The notes beneath the pieces were generated by a model that searched no databases, was not told the origin of the DNA, and saw nothing but the letters and a program-made list of their open reading frames with translations. DNA of 64,000 nt from contig NZ_CP117268.1 in NCBI RefSeq assembly GCF_007000325.2, positions 744,001 to 808,000 on the forward strand, read 5' to 3'. Positions within the stretch are counted from its first letter, which is position 1. Every line of letters starts with the position of its first letter. The position numbers and the translations under genes were made by a program. Shown here piece after piece: positions 27,972 to 37,623 of this stretch. Origin of the DNA: Rhizobium rhododendri. GTDB taxonomy: Bacteria > Pseudomonadota > Alphaproteobacteria > Rhizobiales > Rhizobiaceae.

Positions 27972-29180
27972 TCAGCTCCTGGGCTGCAGCAGGGCCAGCA
28001 CGACCGTGCATGCGGCCAGGATTGCGGTAAGCGTTAGGGGTCCCGTAGCACCATAGGTGTCTACGATGTAGCCTCCAACGACCGCGCCAATCGTGATTGC
28101 CACCTGGAATGAGGTCACCATCAGGCTGCCCGCGGCCTCCAGCGCGTCGGGTGCGGCGCGGGACAGATTGGTTGGCAGCACCACCGGCGCCATGCCGAAG
28201 GCGAGGCCCCACAGCGCCGCGAAGCCGAACGCAACGCCGATGTGCACGCCCCAAAGTACCAAAGCAAGCGCCGCAAACGCCATTAAGCCGGCGGTGACTG
28301 CGAGGGCAATGCGGATATTGGCGTCGGCCATGCGACCACCGGCGATGTTACCGATCACAGCGGCAATGCCAAATCCGAGCAGCGCCAGCGCAATCGGACC
28401 GGTTGTTAGATGCGTAATCTGTTCGAGGAAGGGGCGCACATAGACCGAGCCAGCGAAGTGCCCCGTCATGAGCAAGAGGATAGCAAGCATGCCGATCTGA
28501 ATGCCACGCCGCCGTGTAAGCCGGAAAACGTCGGCAAGGCTGTTGCGTGTGCTTGCAGGAAGGGTCGGGAGACTGAGCCACTGCAGCAACATGGCAAGTG
28601 CGGCCAGCCCCGCTGTCACGGCCATGGCGGCGCGCCAACCCAACCAGTCGCTGATCAATGCACCCATGGATGGTGCGGCGATGGTGGCTAGCGAGACGCC
28701 AAGCGTGACGATCGCCATGCCCCGGCCTGTTGCATTGGCGCCAACAAGTCTTGCTACGACCGCAACTGAAAGCGCCCAGAAAGCGCTCAGCGCAATGCCC
28801 AGCCCGGCTCGACCTAACAACAATAGCCAAAATTCGGAGGCATTCGCCGCAAGAATGTTGGAGCCGACCGCCAAGGCACTCAGACCAACCAGCACCGTCT
28901 TGCGGTTCAATCGGCCAATCAGAACATTGCTCAATATAGCCGTCACGGCTCCGACGGAGGCGGTGGCAGTAACGACCTGTCCGGCCATTCCCTCGGTGAC
29001 ACCAAGATCGCGCGCCATTGGTGTTAGCATGCCTGCTGGCATGAACTCCGCCGACACCAGAGCAAAGCTGGCGGCCGCCATCGAAAGGACCGCGAACCAG
29101 GTGGCCGAGCTCCACGCGGCTGGCGGAGCGGTATCGGAGTCTTTTACTGCGCCTTCAAGCTGGAATGTTGTGTCCGTCAT
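27972..29180 (-). CDS. MFS transporter, DHA1 type
   Basis: This 402-residue major facilitator has about 12 membrane segments. The first is LSMAAASFALVSAEFMPAGML, in which the SAEF...GML pattern is typical of the AraJ-like sugar/drug efflux group. Motif A is represented by VLIGRLNRKTVLV, and GGYIVDTYG lies near the C-terminus. It lies 59 bases downstream of an AraC-type regulator gene on the same strand and is likely cotranscribed with it. Substrate unknown. Confidence 0.88.
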   Translation of the reverse strand: MTDTTFQLEGAVKDSDTAPPAAWSSATWFAVLSMAAASFALVSAEFMPAGMLTPMARDLGVTEGMAGQVVTATASVGAVTAILSNVLIGRLNRKTVLVGLSALAVGSNILAANASEFWLLLLGRAGLGIALSAFWALSVAVVARLVGANATGRGMAIVTLGVSLATIAAPSMGALISDWLGWRAAMAVTAGLAALAMLLQWLSLPTLPASTRNSLADVFRLTRRRGIQIGMLAILLLMTGHFAGSVYVRPFLEQITHLTTGPIALALLGFGIAAVIGNIAGGRMADANIRIALAVTAGLMAFAALALVLWGVHIGVAFGFAALWGLAFGMAPVVLPTNLSRAAPDALEAAGSLMVTSFQVAITIGAVVGGYIVDTYGATGPLTLTAILAACTVVLALLQPRS

Positions 29181-29239
29181 CGAGATGTCTCCAAGAGTTG
29201 AAGATCTTCATAAACAACTTTCCTCGGATGCGATGTGCC

Positions 29240-30226
29240 TTAAAATCCGAAATCCATGTCTGTTCGTCCGGAAATTGTGCGACGCACAACGCCCGGCGAG
29301 ACGTTGGTGATACGCTTGAATGCGCGCGCGAAGGACGCCTCAGACTCGTAACCCAACCGCGTGGCGACGTCGGCAACCGACATGCCGTTTTGGCCCAACA
29401 ACTCCCGGGCAAGCTGCATACGCAGACGGGCGAGATAGTGTGCCGCGCCTTCGCCTAAAACAGCGCTGAAGCGCTCCGCGAAAATCGAACGCGATTGACC
29501 TGCAACACTAGCGAGCTTTTCCAGGGTCCAGTTATGGCCGGGGTCTCGGTGCATGGCTGCCAAAGCGCGGCCGATATTGGGGTCGCGGATGGCGGCGAGC
29601 CAACCGACGGTCGAGGCGCCGGTACAATTGACCCAGCAGCGGATCAGCCGCGCTGTGAGGAGGTCCGCCATTCGTGACAAGATAGTGGCGCTGCCCATCT
29701 GTGGATGTGTTGCCTCTTCTGTCATCGCTGCCAGTAGGGGGCCAACGATCGGGTCATTGCCTGCCACGTCACAGCCCTTGATAATGGGCGGCATCAAATT
29801 GATCAGGGGATCGAGAGCACAAACGCCCAAGGCCATCGAGCCACAGAAAAGGGTGCTTGTTGCGCCTGTGCCTTCTCGCACCACTTCGCAAACGTTGCTC
29901 CCCACCTTGGTCACCTGACATCCGTTGAGAGCGTCATCGACAACATCTGGCGCACTGGCAAGTCGGTGGGCGATGCCCTGCGGTAGCAGTACCAGATCGC
30001 CATCGCGCAATTCTTGCCAGCCTTGGGCTGCCGTATGGATCCAGCAAGGACCTTGGCTGACAAAGTGAAAACGAAGCAGTTGTTGTTGTGGAAAGGCGAT
30101 GCTCCATGGGTGCCGGAGCTCACAGCGGCTATAGCTAACGCCACTCAATCGGAAGTCTTGCAGGACTTCGCTTAGCGCATCCACTGGAATATATGGCGAA
30201 GACGGTTGGGACGGACGGTCAAGCAT
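29240..30226 (-). CDS. AraC-family regulator with cupin sensor domain
   Basis: This 328-residue protein has an N-terminal cupin-like AraC-binding domain (QLLRFHFVSQGPCWI and DLVLLPQGIAHRL) and a C-terminal double helix-turn-helix (WTLEKLASVAGQSRSIFAERF and SVADVATRLGYESEASFARAF, then SPGVVRR). The ATG at 30226 was chosen because the family consensus begins shortly after it; the open frame extends 52 codons further without recognisable content. It probably regulates the adjacent MFS exporter and itself. Confidence 0.82.
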   Translation of the reverse strand: MLDRPSQPSSPYIPVDALSEVLQDFRLSGVSYSRCELRHPWSIAFPQQQLLRFHFVSQGPCWIHTAAQGWQELRDGDLVLLPQGIAHRLASAPDVVDDALNGCQVTKVGSNVCEVVREGTGATSTLFCGSMALGVCALDPLINLMPPIIKGCDVAGNDPIVGPLLAAMTEEATHPQMGSATILSRMADLLTARLIRCWVNCTGASTVGWLAAIRDPNIGRALAAMHRDPGHNWTLEKLASVAGQSRSIFAERFSAVLGEGAAHYLARLRMQLARELLGQNGMSVADVATRLGYESEASFARAFKRITNVSPGVVRRTISGRTDMDFGF

Positions 30227-30910
30227 TTGCGCATTATAGAAACCAAACGTCCGGTAGGCAATCGGGAAAAAAGTTCGTAGATTCCCCATTCGATCTCTTT
30301 GTGTACCAAGGTGAGGCTGGACGAACGGCGTGCGAGAACACATCCTGCCTTGGCTCAAGTCCCAAACGCTTAACTGCTGCATAATCAGGACCTAACCCCA
30401 CACCGTTGTTCGCACGATCCTAGTACGGGGTGGTACCTAAAGTAAGTTCCATAAATTACGGTTACGCTTTAGGCGTTTCGTTTTACTTACGTTTTTAATT
30501 TCTGTACGCGTCGGTAGTTCGCATCTCTTCAAGCGCAAAAAGAGCAGGGATTCCGTGAAGTGCTCCGGTCTCATGAGGAGTTGGAGTTCGCCGTTGCGGC
30601 AAGCAGGCACGGCGAACGGTAGGTGCTGGCCGCTCATGAGCGACTTCACCTCGTGGTTCGCCGGCAGCACGTTCTTCTTGGGGATGGCAGAAGTCCGCCA
30701 CAGACAGGGTATGGATCTCATCAGCCTCAGCGTTGCGGGCCGGATTGCGAACGCTCTCCAATAAGTGAACCGCATTATGCAAACGTCCTTGACAACCCGC
30801 GGCAAACCCGGCCAATTTGACGTGTGGTATCAATGTTACTTGGCAGTCAACCTCCAAAAGAGATCAAGTCCTTTGCCCTGCAGCGAATGGCTGAATGAGG
30901 CGGATAGATA
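30227..30910. other. Gene-free interval upstream of the dehydrogenase operon
   Basis: Several open frames of 60-120 codons exist in this 680-base stretch on both strands, but none shows a recognisable family, and the overlapping frames on both strands look like chance. It should contain the promoter of the dehydrogenase genes starting at 30911 and that of the AraC gene. It may hold decayed sequence. Confidence 0.3.
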
Positions 30911-31456
30911 ATGACTTACACATCTCACGATGACTGTCCCGAGGAATTCAGGCTTACCCGTCGGAAGTTGATGGTGGGTGGCGTTCTATTCGCCGGAGGC
31001 GTGTTGCTGCCCCCGGAGGTTTTGGCTCAATCTTTAGATGTGAGCACGCCGGATTTTTCGCCAAAATTCATGGAGGTGTCGTCTCTTCTGATCGACCATC
31101 GTTTGGATCCTGAGGTCGGTGGACGCATGGCTGCGGCCATGCTGCGTATAAATTCAGAGATTGCGCAGGATATTGGGGCGATTATTGACATCGCAAAGAA
31201 AAAGAATGCCAAGATCGTTGAGGATTTCTTCGCGGATATCCCGGATGGACGCCTCAAGAATAGCGCCTTGGCCATCATTTCGGCCTGGTATACGGGCGTA
31301 GTGGAAAATTCAGCTAACGCGGAGGTCTTTGCCTTCGAGACGGCGCTTATGTACCAGCCGACCCATGACGTCATGACAATCCCGACCTACGCTATATCCG
31401 GTCCGAATGGATGGAATGCGGAGGCCCCGCCGCTCGGCGACATGCCGACATTCTAA
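30911..31456 (+). CDS. Membrane flavoprotein dehydrogenase, small subunit
   Basis: This 181-residue protein matches the small subunit of three-component FAD sugar or polyol dehydrogenases (sorbitol, fructose, gluconate type). It has a twin-arginine signal (TRRKLMVGGVLFAGGVLL), consistent with carrying the folded large subunit across the membrane. Its C-terminal half includes NSALAIISAWYTGVVENS and FETALMYQPTHDVM, characteristic of the family. A strong hairpin terminator lies directly after the gene, before the large-subunit gene. The sugar substrate is not determined. Confidence 0.85.
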   Translation: MTYTSHDDCPEEFRLTRRKLMVGGVLFAGGVLLPPEVLAQSLDVSTPDFSPKFMEVSSLLIDHRLDPEVGGRMAAAMLRINSEIAQDIGAIIDIAKKKNAKIVEDFFADIPDGRLKNSALAIISAWYTGVVENSANAEVFAFETALMYQPTHDVMTIPTYAISGPNGWNAEAPPLGDMPTF

Positions 31457-31457
31457 C

Positions 31458-31497
31458 AAAAGCCGCCACTTGCATGAGACCGCCGCTGGCGGCTTTT
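31458..31497 (+). terminator. Intrinsic terminator between small and large subunit genes
   Basis: AAAAGCCGCCA (31458-31468) is exactly complementary to TGGCGGCTTTT (31487-31497), giving an 11-bp stem with an 18-base loop and a T-run at the 3' edge. The stem begins 2 bases after the small-subunit stop. In an operon of three subunits this suggests partial termination, which would make more small subunit than large subunit and cytochrome, or a separate promoter for the large subunit in 31498-31599. Confidence 0.7.
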
Positions 31498-31599
31498 ACG
31501 TAAGTCGAGCAAGAAGCCCTCTCGAGGACAGAGCCCTTTGACAGGGTTAGGCGGGGTTGACGTACCTACTCGGATCCTTGGATAGTTGGAATTAGTCAG

Positions 31600-33240
31600 A
31601 TGGCAAACAATTATAGTGCGGACGTCATTGTCGTTGGAACAGGGGTTGTAGGTTGCCTCGTCGCCGAGCAGGCACTGGACGCAGGCCTGTCTGTTCTCAT
31701 GCTGGAAGCTGGCCCTCGCGTCGAGCGCTGGCAGATTGTTGAAAACTATCGCAACGTACCGCCTCGGTTTAAGCAGAATTGGAATGCGCCTTATCCGGCG
31801 AAACCCTGGGCACCGCATATTGAATCAGAGCTGGCAGACGCCACGACCGACTACCTGCAGCTACAGGGGCCGAACGGGCGTGCATATCGGCAGGGTTATG
31901 TGCGTTATGCTGGCGGCGCTACGTGGCATTGGGCGGGCATCTGCTGGCGTCTGCATCCCGACGATATGCGGATGAAAAGCCTTTACGGCGTTGGCCGGGA
32001 CTGGGCGTTTAATTACGACACGCTTGAACCGTATTACACCCGCGCCGAATACGCTTTGGGAGTGTGCGGTCCGTCCGAGGTTGACTTGCAATGGCCTCCG
32101 CTGCCGCGCTCCAAGCCCTATCCAATGGGCCGCATTCCTTTTGGCCAGGGAGAGCAACGGTTTACGGAGGCTGCTGCACGAGTTGGCATCACCAATCTTC
32201 CTGCCCCGCAGGCACGCAATAGCGGAGTTTCCTACGATGGACGACCGCCCTGTTGCGGCAACAACAACTGCTTCCCGGTCTGTCCGATCTCCGCGAAATA
32301 CGATGCGGCCTCGGCCTTGCCAAGGATCGAAGCAAAGGGTGGCAGGATACTTGCGAATGCGGTTGTATACCGCGTCGAGACGGACGCAAAGCAAAACATC
32401 CAAGCAGTTCATTTCTTCAATCCCAACAAGGAATCGCAAAGGGTCGTCGGCAGGCTTTTCGTCATTGCCTGCAATGCCATAGAGACGCCGAAACTGCTTC
32501 TGATGTCAAAGGACGAGCGTAACCCGAACGGCGTTGCAAACCATTCGGATCAGGTCGGACGCAATCTGATGGACCAGCCCAAGATCAGCGCGCAGATGGT
32601 GCTCGCAGAGCCCATGTGGACGGGCGTCGGCCCGGTCCAGGGCAGTAGCATCATGATGACAGGGCAGGGCGATTTTCGAAGCCAACATGCCGGCGCTATG
32701 CTTCGCTGCGAAAATGCCGCTCTCAGTGCCGTGGGCGGTCAGGCTGCGCTCGCCAAGGGACTGGTTGGCAAAGCGCTGGACGCCGAGATCCGCAGGCTCT
32801 CGGCCTGCACCGCGCGGCTGACGATTGAGCACGAGATCCTGTCGGATCCCAATAACCGGCTGACGTTGTCGGATAAGAAAGATTGGCTAGGCCTCAACAA
32901 GCCCAACATCTACTATGATGTCGGCGAATACGTCCGCCGCAGCCATCAGGAATATACCCTGCCACTGCTGAAGAAACTGATCGCGGAGCTTGGCGCCGTC
33001 GAAAGCAACATCGCCACGACGTTCACCAATAGCGACCATATGATGGGGAGTTGCATCATGGGCACCGATCCCACCGACTCAGTCGTCGATGTCGATTGTC
33101 GCGCGCATGATCATCCGAATCTTTTTCTGCCGGGTGGCGCGGCGATGACGACGGGCGGATGCGGCAACAGCACCATCACCATGGCGGCTTTGGCCATGAA
33201 GGCCGCCGATGCCATCGTTGACCAGTTGAAGCGGGGCTGA
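31600..33240 (+). CDS. GMC-family FAD dehydrogenase, large subunit
   Basis: This 546-residue GMC oxidoreductase has FAD motif VIVVGTGVVGCLVAEQALDAG at the N-terminus. A cysteine cluster (CCGNNNCFPVCPISA, about residue 225) matches the iron-sulphur site of FAD glucose/fructose-type dehydrogenases. The catalytic His lies in SDHMMGSCIMG and the Asn in GGCGNSTITMAALA. It oxidises a sugar, polyol or sugar acid in the periplasm and passes electrons to the cytochrome encoded next. It has no signal of its own and probably travels with the Tat-exported small subunit. Confidence 0.9.
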   Translation: MANNYSADVIVVGTGVVGCLVAEQALDAGLSVLMLEAGPRVERWQIVENYRNVPPRFKQNWNAPYPAKPWAPHIESELADATTDYLQLQGPNGRAYRQGYVRYAGGATWHWAGICWRLHPDDMRMKSLYGVGRDWAFNYDTLEPYYTRAEYALGVCGPSEVDLQWPPLPRSKPYPMGRIPFGQGEQRFTEAAARVGITNLPAPQARNSGVSYDGRPPCCGNNNCFPVCPISAKYDAASALPRIEAKGGRILANAVVYRVETDAKQNIQAVHFFNPNKESQRVVGRLFVIACNAIETPKLLLMSKDERNPNGVANHSDQVGRNLMDQPKISAQMVLAEPMWTGVGPVQGSSIMMTGQGDFRSQHAGAMLRCENAALSAVGGQAALAKGLVGKALDAEIRRLSACTARLTIEHEILSDPNNRLTLSDKKDWLGLNKPNIYYDVGEYVRRSHQEYTLPLLKKLIAELGAVESNIATTFTNSDHMMGSCIMGTDPTDSVVDVDCRAHDHPNLFLPGGAAMTTGGCGNSTITMAALAMKAADAIVDQLKRG

Positions 33241-33242
33241 GC

Positions 33243-34661
33243 ATGGACACTCTCCTCCGGCTTTTCGGTGCTGCAATCTGTCTTATGTCTGCGAGCTCGG
33301 TGGCCTTCGCTGCTGACGATGACGAGCAAGCCGCCTCAGTTAAGCGGGGGGCCTATATCGCAACCGCTTCGGACTGTTCCGCCTGCCACACCGCGCCAGG
33401 TGGCAAGCCATTTGCCGGGGGGCTGCCCATCGTGTCCCCGGTGGGTACGATTTTTACGACGAACATCACGCCTTCCAAGACTGCGGGGATAGGGCAATAT
33501 ACGGAAGCGCAATTTGCCCGGGCCGTGCGGTCGGGCGTTCGAGCCGATGGTGCAAACCTTTATCCAGCAATGCCGTACACATCATACAAAGTGTTGACGG
33601 ACGCAGATATACACGACCTCTACGCTTACTTTCAGCACGGCGTCTCGCCCGTCGATACGGTGCCGACGCGTACCGCTCTGCCATTTCCGATGAATGTCCG
33701 CTTATCGATGATGGGGTGGAATCTCTTGTTCCTCGGCGACGGTCATAGCGAGACCGATGCTACACAATCGCCTGATTGGAATCGCGGCAAGTATCTTGTC
33801 GACGGGCCAGCGCATTGCAGCACCTGCCATACGCCGCGCGGCTTTCTAATGCAAGAATTGTCTGGGCATCATCTGGGTGGTGCCCAAGTCGGCCAATGGT
33901 ACGCGCCAAACATCACCTCGGATACCAACAGTGGGATTGGGAGCTGGAGCAAGGACGACCTCACTCGCTATCTGTCGACGGGCTCGTTGCCCGGTAGGGC
34001 CCAGGCTGCGGGTAGCATGGGGGAGGCAATTGAGCACAGCTTTTTAAAGCTCAGCCAGCAAGATATCTCGGCGATCGCCACTTATATCAAAACCGTGCCG
34101 CCGCTGCACGATGCGTCGGACGACCAATCGCGGTTTGGCTATGGGAAACCCGTCTCGCAGCTTGCAAGCTTGCGCGGGGCGAACCCGCTCCGCTCGGATA
34201 CGGACGCGCAGGCCAGCGGAGCGGTACTGTTCTACGGCAATTGCGCCTCGTGCCACCAACCTTCCGGCCAAGGCAGCAAAGATACCTATTATCCGAGCCT
34301 ATTTCACAATTCGGCGACAGGTGCGGCCAATCACATCAATCTGATTGCCACGATTCTAAACGGCGTTGACCGGACTACGCCCAAAGGCCAGGCATTCATG
34401 CCCGGATTCGGCGGCAAGGCGAATGACATCAATGCATTGAATGACAGCCAAGTCGCCACGTTGGCAAATTACGTGATTGATAACTACGGCCGGTCCGGCA
34501 CGCCGGTCATGTCTTCGGATGTCGCCCAGGTGCGTGCTGGTGGTCCGGCGTCTTCGCTCCTGCTTCTGGCACGCATTGGTATTGCTGTGGCTGTCGCTGT
34601 GGCTTTCGCGATTGTACTGCTGCTTGTTGTTTGGTGGTCGCGACGGGCCAAGGCGGCTTGA
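33243..34661 (+). CDS. Tri-haem cytochrome c subunit
   Basis: This 472-residue protein starts with a Sec signal (LFGAAICLMSASSVAFA) and has three haem c sites: CSACH near residue 43, CSTCH near 198 and CASCH near 335. Axial methionine candidates follow in each domain. A C-terminal hydrophobic helix (IGIAVAVAVAFAIVLLLVVWW) anchors it to the membrane. The gene starts 2 bases after the large-subunit stop. It transfers electrons from the FAD subunit to ubiquinone, as in gluconate, sorbitol and alcohol dehydrogenase complexes. Confidence 0.92.
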   Translation: MDTLLRLFGAAICLMSASSVAFAADDDEQAASVKRGAYIATASDCSACHTAPGGKPFAGGLPIVSPVGTIFTTNITPSKTAGIGQYTEAQFARAVRSGVRADGANLYPAMPYTSYKVLTDADIHDLYAYFQHGVSPVDTVPTRTALPFPMNVRLSMMGWNLLFLGDGHSETDATQSPDWNRGKYLVDGPAHCSTCHTPRGFLMQELSGHHLGGAQVGQWYAPNITSDTNSGIGSWSKDDLTRYLSTGSLPGRAQAAGSMGEAIEHSFLKLSQQDISAIATYIKTVPPLHDASDDQSRFGYGKPVSQLASLRGANPLRSDTDAQASGAVLFYGNCASCHQPSGQGSKDTYYPSLFHNSATGAANHINLIATILNGVDRTTPKGQAFMPGFGGKANDINALNDSQVATLANYVIDNYGRSGTPVMSSDVAQVRAGGPASSLLLLARIGIAVAVAVAFAIVLLLVVWWSRRAKAA

Positions 34662-34940
34662 CCGGCATCTCAGCCGGTTCTGTCGCGCGCGCATCAGCAA
34701 TATTGGTGTCGTAGCCGCAAGCAGCTATGACAAGTCTGTTTCGTCAAAAACTTAGCTCACTAGAGAAGTGTCGTTGGTTAAGATCCCCTCAAGGCGGGAG
34801 AATGATCTCAGTCTGTTCCAAACTTTCCTATTAGCCACCAATACGGTCACATTCATTCAAGACCAACATCGCGCCGATCAAAGGTATCCATCCGAGGTGA
34901 ACCGCAGGATTTTTGCTTTTGCGCGTGGTAAATTGGCGGG

Positions 34941-35186
34941 ATGGAGATCGACGAAGGCAAAATCGACGATGCTGTGCTGGCGCTGCTATGGCTGACGCTT
35001 CACAACGAGCGTTGCGCCTGGAAGGGTTTTGACTGGGCTACGACGGATCGGTTGCATCAGAAAGGCTTGATTGGCGATCCGGTGAACAAGTCGAAGTCGC
35101 TGGTGCTGACGGATGAGGGTCTACGCCGATCGGAAGAGCTTTTCCGGCAGTTATTTACGCAGCAACCGCAATCTCCGCCGCCTTGA
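34941..35186 (+). CDS. DUF6429-family passenger protein of IS66-A
   Basis: This 81-residue protein, MEIDEGKIDDAVLALLWLTL onward, matches the uncharacterised DUF6429 family often found at the ends of IS66-type elements. It contains WKGFDWATTDRLHQKGLIGDP and SLVLTDEGLRRSEELF, reminiscent of a small winged helix. It starts 57 bases inside the left inverted repeat and runs towards tnpC, overlapping its 3' end by 32 bases on the opposite strand. Because it lies within the target duplications it is part of the mobile unit. Function unknown. Confidence 0.8.
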   Translation: MEIDEGKIDDAVLALLWLTLHNERCAWKGFDWATTDRLHQKGLIGDPVNKSKSLVLTDEGLRRSEELFRQLFTQQPQSPPP

Positions 35187-36797
35187 TCCTCTTCCATTCC
35201 CATGGCAACAATTCGTGCAGGTGGGAGACGGGCAGATCGGCGATGCGAGCCAGCACGTCCGCCAGCCAGGCCTTCGGATCGATATCGTTGAGACGGGCCG
35301 TGGTGATAAGGGTCAGCATGATGGCAGCCCGGTCTGCGCCGCGATCGGACCCGGCGAAGTTCCAGTTTTTCCTTCCGCACGCCACGCCGCGCAGAGCTCT
35401 TTCCGCCGCGTTGTTCGTCATGCAGATCCTGCCGTCATCGGCGTATCTGGCAAAGTCCTGCCAGCGCGACAGCATGTAGTTGATCGGCTCAAGCACCGGT
35501 GAGGATCGCGACAAACCTTCGCGCTCCTGCCGCAACCAGGTCTCCAGCTCTTCGAGCAGCGGTTTGCTCATTTCCTGGCGCACGGCAAGTCGCTCACCGG
35601 CGCTCTGGCCGTTAATGTCGCGCTCTATGTCAAACAGCGCATCGATACGCTTGACCGCCTCCAACGCCGTCGCAGAGACAGGCTTTGCCCCTTTGCCCCG
35701 CCGGGCACTTCGCGAGACATCTGCCAACTCGAAGAACTTTCGGCGCGCGTGGGCAAAACAGAAGGCCGGCGTCACCGGGATCTGTTTCTTGGTCCGATCG
35801 AAGAGCGGATTGAAGCCATTGTAGCAATCAGCCTGCAGGATACCGGTGAACTCGGCCAGGTGTCGTTGCGGATGCTCACCCCGCCTATCACTGGAGGCGT
35901 AGAAGACGGCCGCCGGCGGTGATAGCCCACCAAACGGCCTGTCGTCGCAAACGTAGGTCCATATGCGCCCCGTCGTGCACTGGCCCTTGGCGAGGATCGG
36001 GATGGTGGTGTCGTCGCCGTGCAACCGCTCGGCCGCAAACACATGGGTCTCAATGAGATCGAACAGCGGTGTGACGGCGGCGCTGACGTAGCCAACCTGG
36101 TCGGCAAGCGTCTGGGTGGACAGATCGATCCCTTCACTGCGAAAGCGACGGCTCTGGCGGTTGAGCGGCTGATGCTCAGAGAATTTGTCGAAGACGATGG
36201 TGGCGAGTAGCTTGGGGCCGAGAAAGCCACGTGGCGTTGCATGGAAGGGTGCGGGCGATTGGCTGATGCAGCCGCAGTCCCGGCACGTGAACTTCTCCCG
36301 CACGGTCTCGACGACCTTGAAGCGGCGCGGGATCTCCTCCAGCGTCTCGGTGGTGTCCTCACCGAGCTTCGACAGGCGTTCGCTGCCGCAGTGATCGCAG
36401 GCACTGGGCGCGTCGATGACGACGCGCTCGCGCTCGATAGTCTCTGGCCAAGGCTTGCGCACTGGCCGCTTGCGGGTGAAGGCACGCACGACTTGGGTTT
36501 TGGCGGCAGACACTTGTGAAGCGAGCTCGTCCTCGGTGGCATCGGCAACCAGCTCCTCGAGCTGCAATTCCATCTGGTCGATCAGCCGCTGGGTGCGCTC
36601 CCGGCTTGGACCATGTTTGTCGCGTTCCAGCTTGGCGATCAGCAATTGCAGATGGGCGTTGAGCGCCTCGATGCTGGAAAGTTTTGCCTTGGCGCTGGTG
36701 GCTTCCGCCTCGCCCGCAACCGTGCCTCGCGTTCTATCAGCAGCGCGGCGTGGGCGCTGGCAAGATCGTCAGGAAAGGAAAGCGGTGGTAACGACAT
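35155..36797 (-). pseudogene. tnpC: IS66 transposase TnpC, frameshifted near N-terminus
   Basis: The main frame encodes nearly all of TnpC: the zinc-ribbon CDHCGSERLSKLG with FTCRDCG, the DDE region (HGDDTTIPILAKG, GILQADCYNGF, MTNNAAERALRGV) and the C-terminal LADVLARIADLPVSHL. The true start (ATG 36797, MSLPPLSFPDDL) is in another frame. The two frames meet near 36710-36716, where REARLRA should continue into EATSAKAKLSS, consistent with a one-base deletion. Without correction only the 5' peptide is translated properly. Confidence 0.8.
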
Positions 36798-36844
36798 GCC
36801 AGAATAAGAGCATATTTCTTCAACAAATTCAATGATGAAGAAAC

Positions 36845-37195
36845 TCAAACGCGTGTTGGACGCCAAGTTTCCTGAGGAGCTCGCCAGTCAATTCCAGAGA
36901 GCAAATAGGAAAGCTGCGCCGGTGTGATCGCCACCGCGCCACCCTGCACATTCGGCCAGATAAACCGGCCGCGTTCTAATTTTTTCGTGAACAGGCATGC
37001 GCCCTGGCCATCATGCCAGATCAACTTTATCAGGTCACCGCGGCGGCCCCTGAAGCAGAACAAATGACCGCCCAGCGGATCATGCTTTAAAACTTCCTGC
37101 ACCCGAAGGGCCAAGGATGGAAAGCCACACCGCATGTCGGTATGTCCGGTCGACAGCCACACCTTGATCTCCGCCCCCATCGGAAACGGATTCAT
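36845..37195 (-). CDS. tnpB: IS66 accessory protein TnpB
   Basis: This 116-residue TnpB (IS66 Orf2) contains the family core VWLSTGHTDMRCGFPSLAL, HLFCFRGRRGDLIKLIWHDG and KKLERGRFIWP. It is needed for IS66 transposition, though its biochemical role is not settled. The ATG at 37195 overlaps the tnpA stop (ATGA), showing translational coupling. This intact copy is a useful ruler for locating the insertion inside tnpB of IS66-B. Confidence 0.92.
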   Translation of the reverse strand: MNPFPMGAEIKVWLSTGHTDMRCGFPSLALRVQEVLKHDPLGGHLFCFRGRRGDLIKLIWHDGQGACLFTKKLERGRFIWPNVQGGAVAITPAQLSYLLSGIDWRAPQETWRPTRV

Positions 37196-37623
37196 CGCAA
37201 TGTCTCCAAACCACGCATGATCCGTAGCAAAACGTCCACATCGATATCCTGGCCCATGATCACACGCCGGCCGTTCGCACTCACCACCTCTATGCGACCC
37301 CGGTCGGTGATGGGAGACGGCACCGCGACAGTTTCCGCAGGAGGCGTGCTCGCAAAAACAGGCTCGGCAGCAACGACAATCGCCGGAACAAACTCGTTCG
37401 TCGAGCGGTGGACAAGGCGTCCTTCCCGCACGGCCCTGCGCCAGGCATTCAACTGCCAACGCGTGATCCCGTGACGCTGCGCCGTGACTGTTACCTGCCG
37501 CGGGCCAGCATAACTCTCAGCCACGATCGCCAGCTTCGCTTCATCCGTGAAACGCCGCCGACGCCCGCTATCGACAATCTCCATCCGGCTGAAACGCCCC
37601 GAGTGATCGCTTGTGATGTCCAT
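37192..37623 (-). CDS. tnpA: IS66 protein TnpA (helix-turn-helix)
   Basis: This 143-residue TnpA has an N-terminal helix-turn-helix of the IS3/IS66 Orf1 type (RRRFTDEAKLAIVAESYAG and QRHGITRWQLNAWRRAV) and a variable C-terminal half. It probably binds the element ends. It is the first gene of the tnpABC operon, 87 bases inside the right inverted repeat. Confidence 0.9.
   Translation of the reverse strand: MDITSDHSGRFSRMEIVDSGRRRRFTDEAKLAIVAESYAGPRQVTVTAQRHGITRWQLNAWRRAVREGRLVHRSTNEFVPAIVVAAEPVFASTPPAETVAVPSPITDRGRIEVVSANGRRVIMGQDIDVDVLLRIMRGLETLR

Noticed and set aside
30437..30857. Minus-strand frames of about 120 codons before the dehydrogenase operon
   Set aside because: Several frames compete, none has a family match or clear ribosome-binding site.
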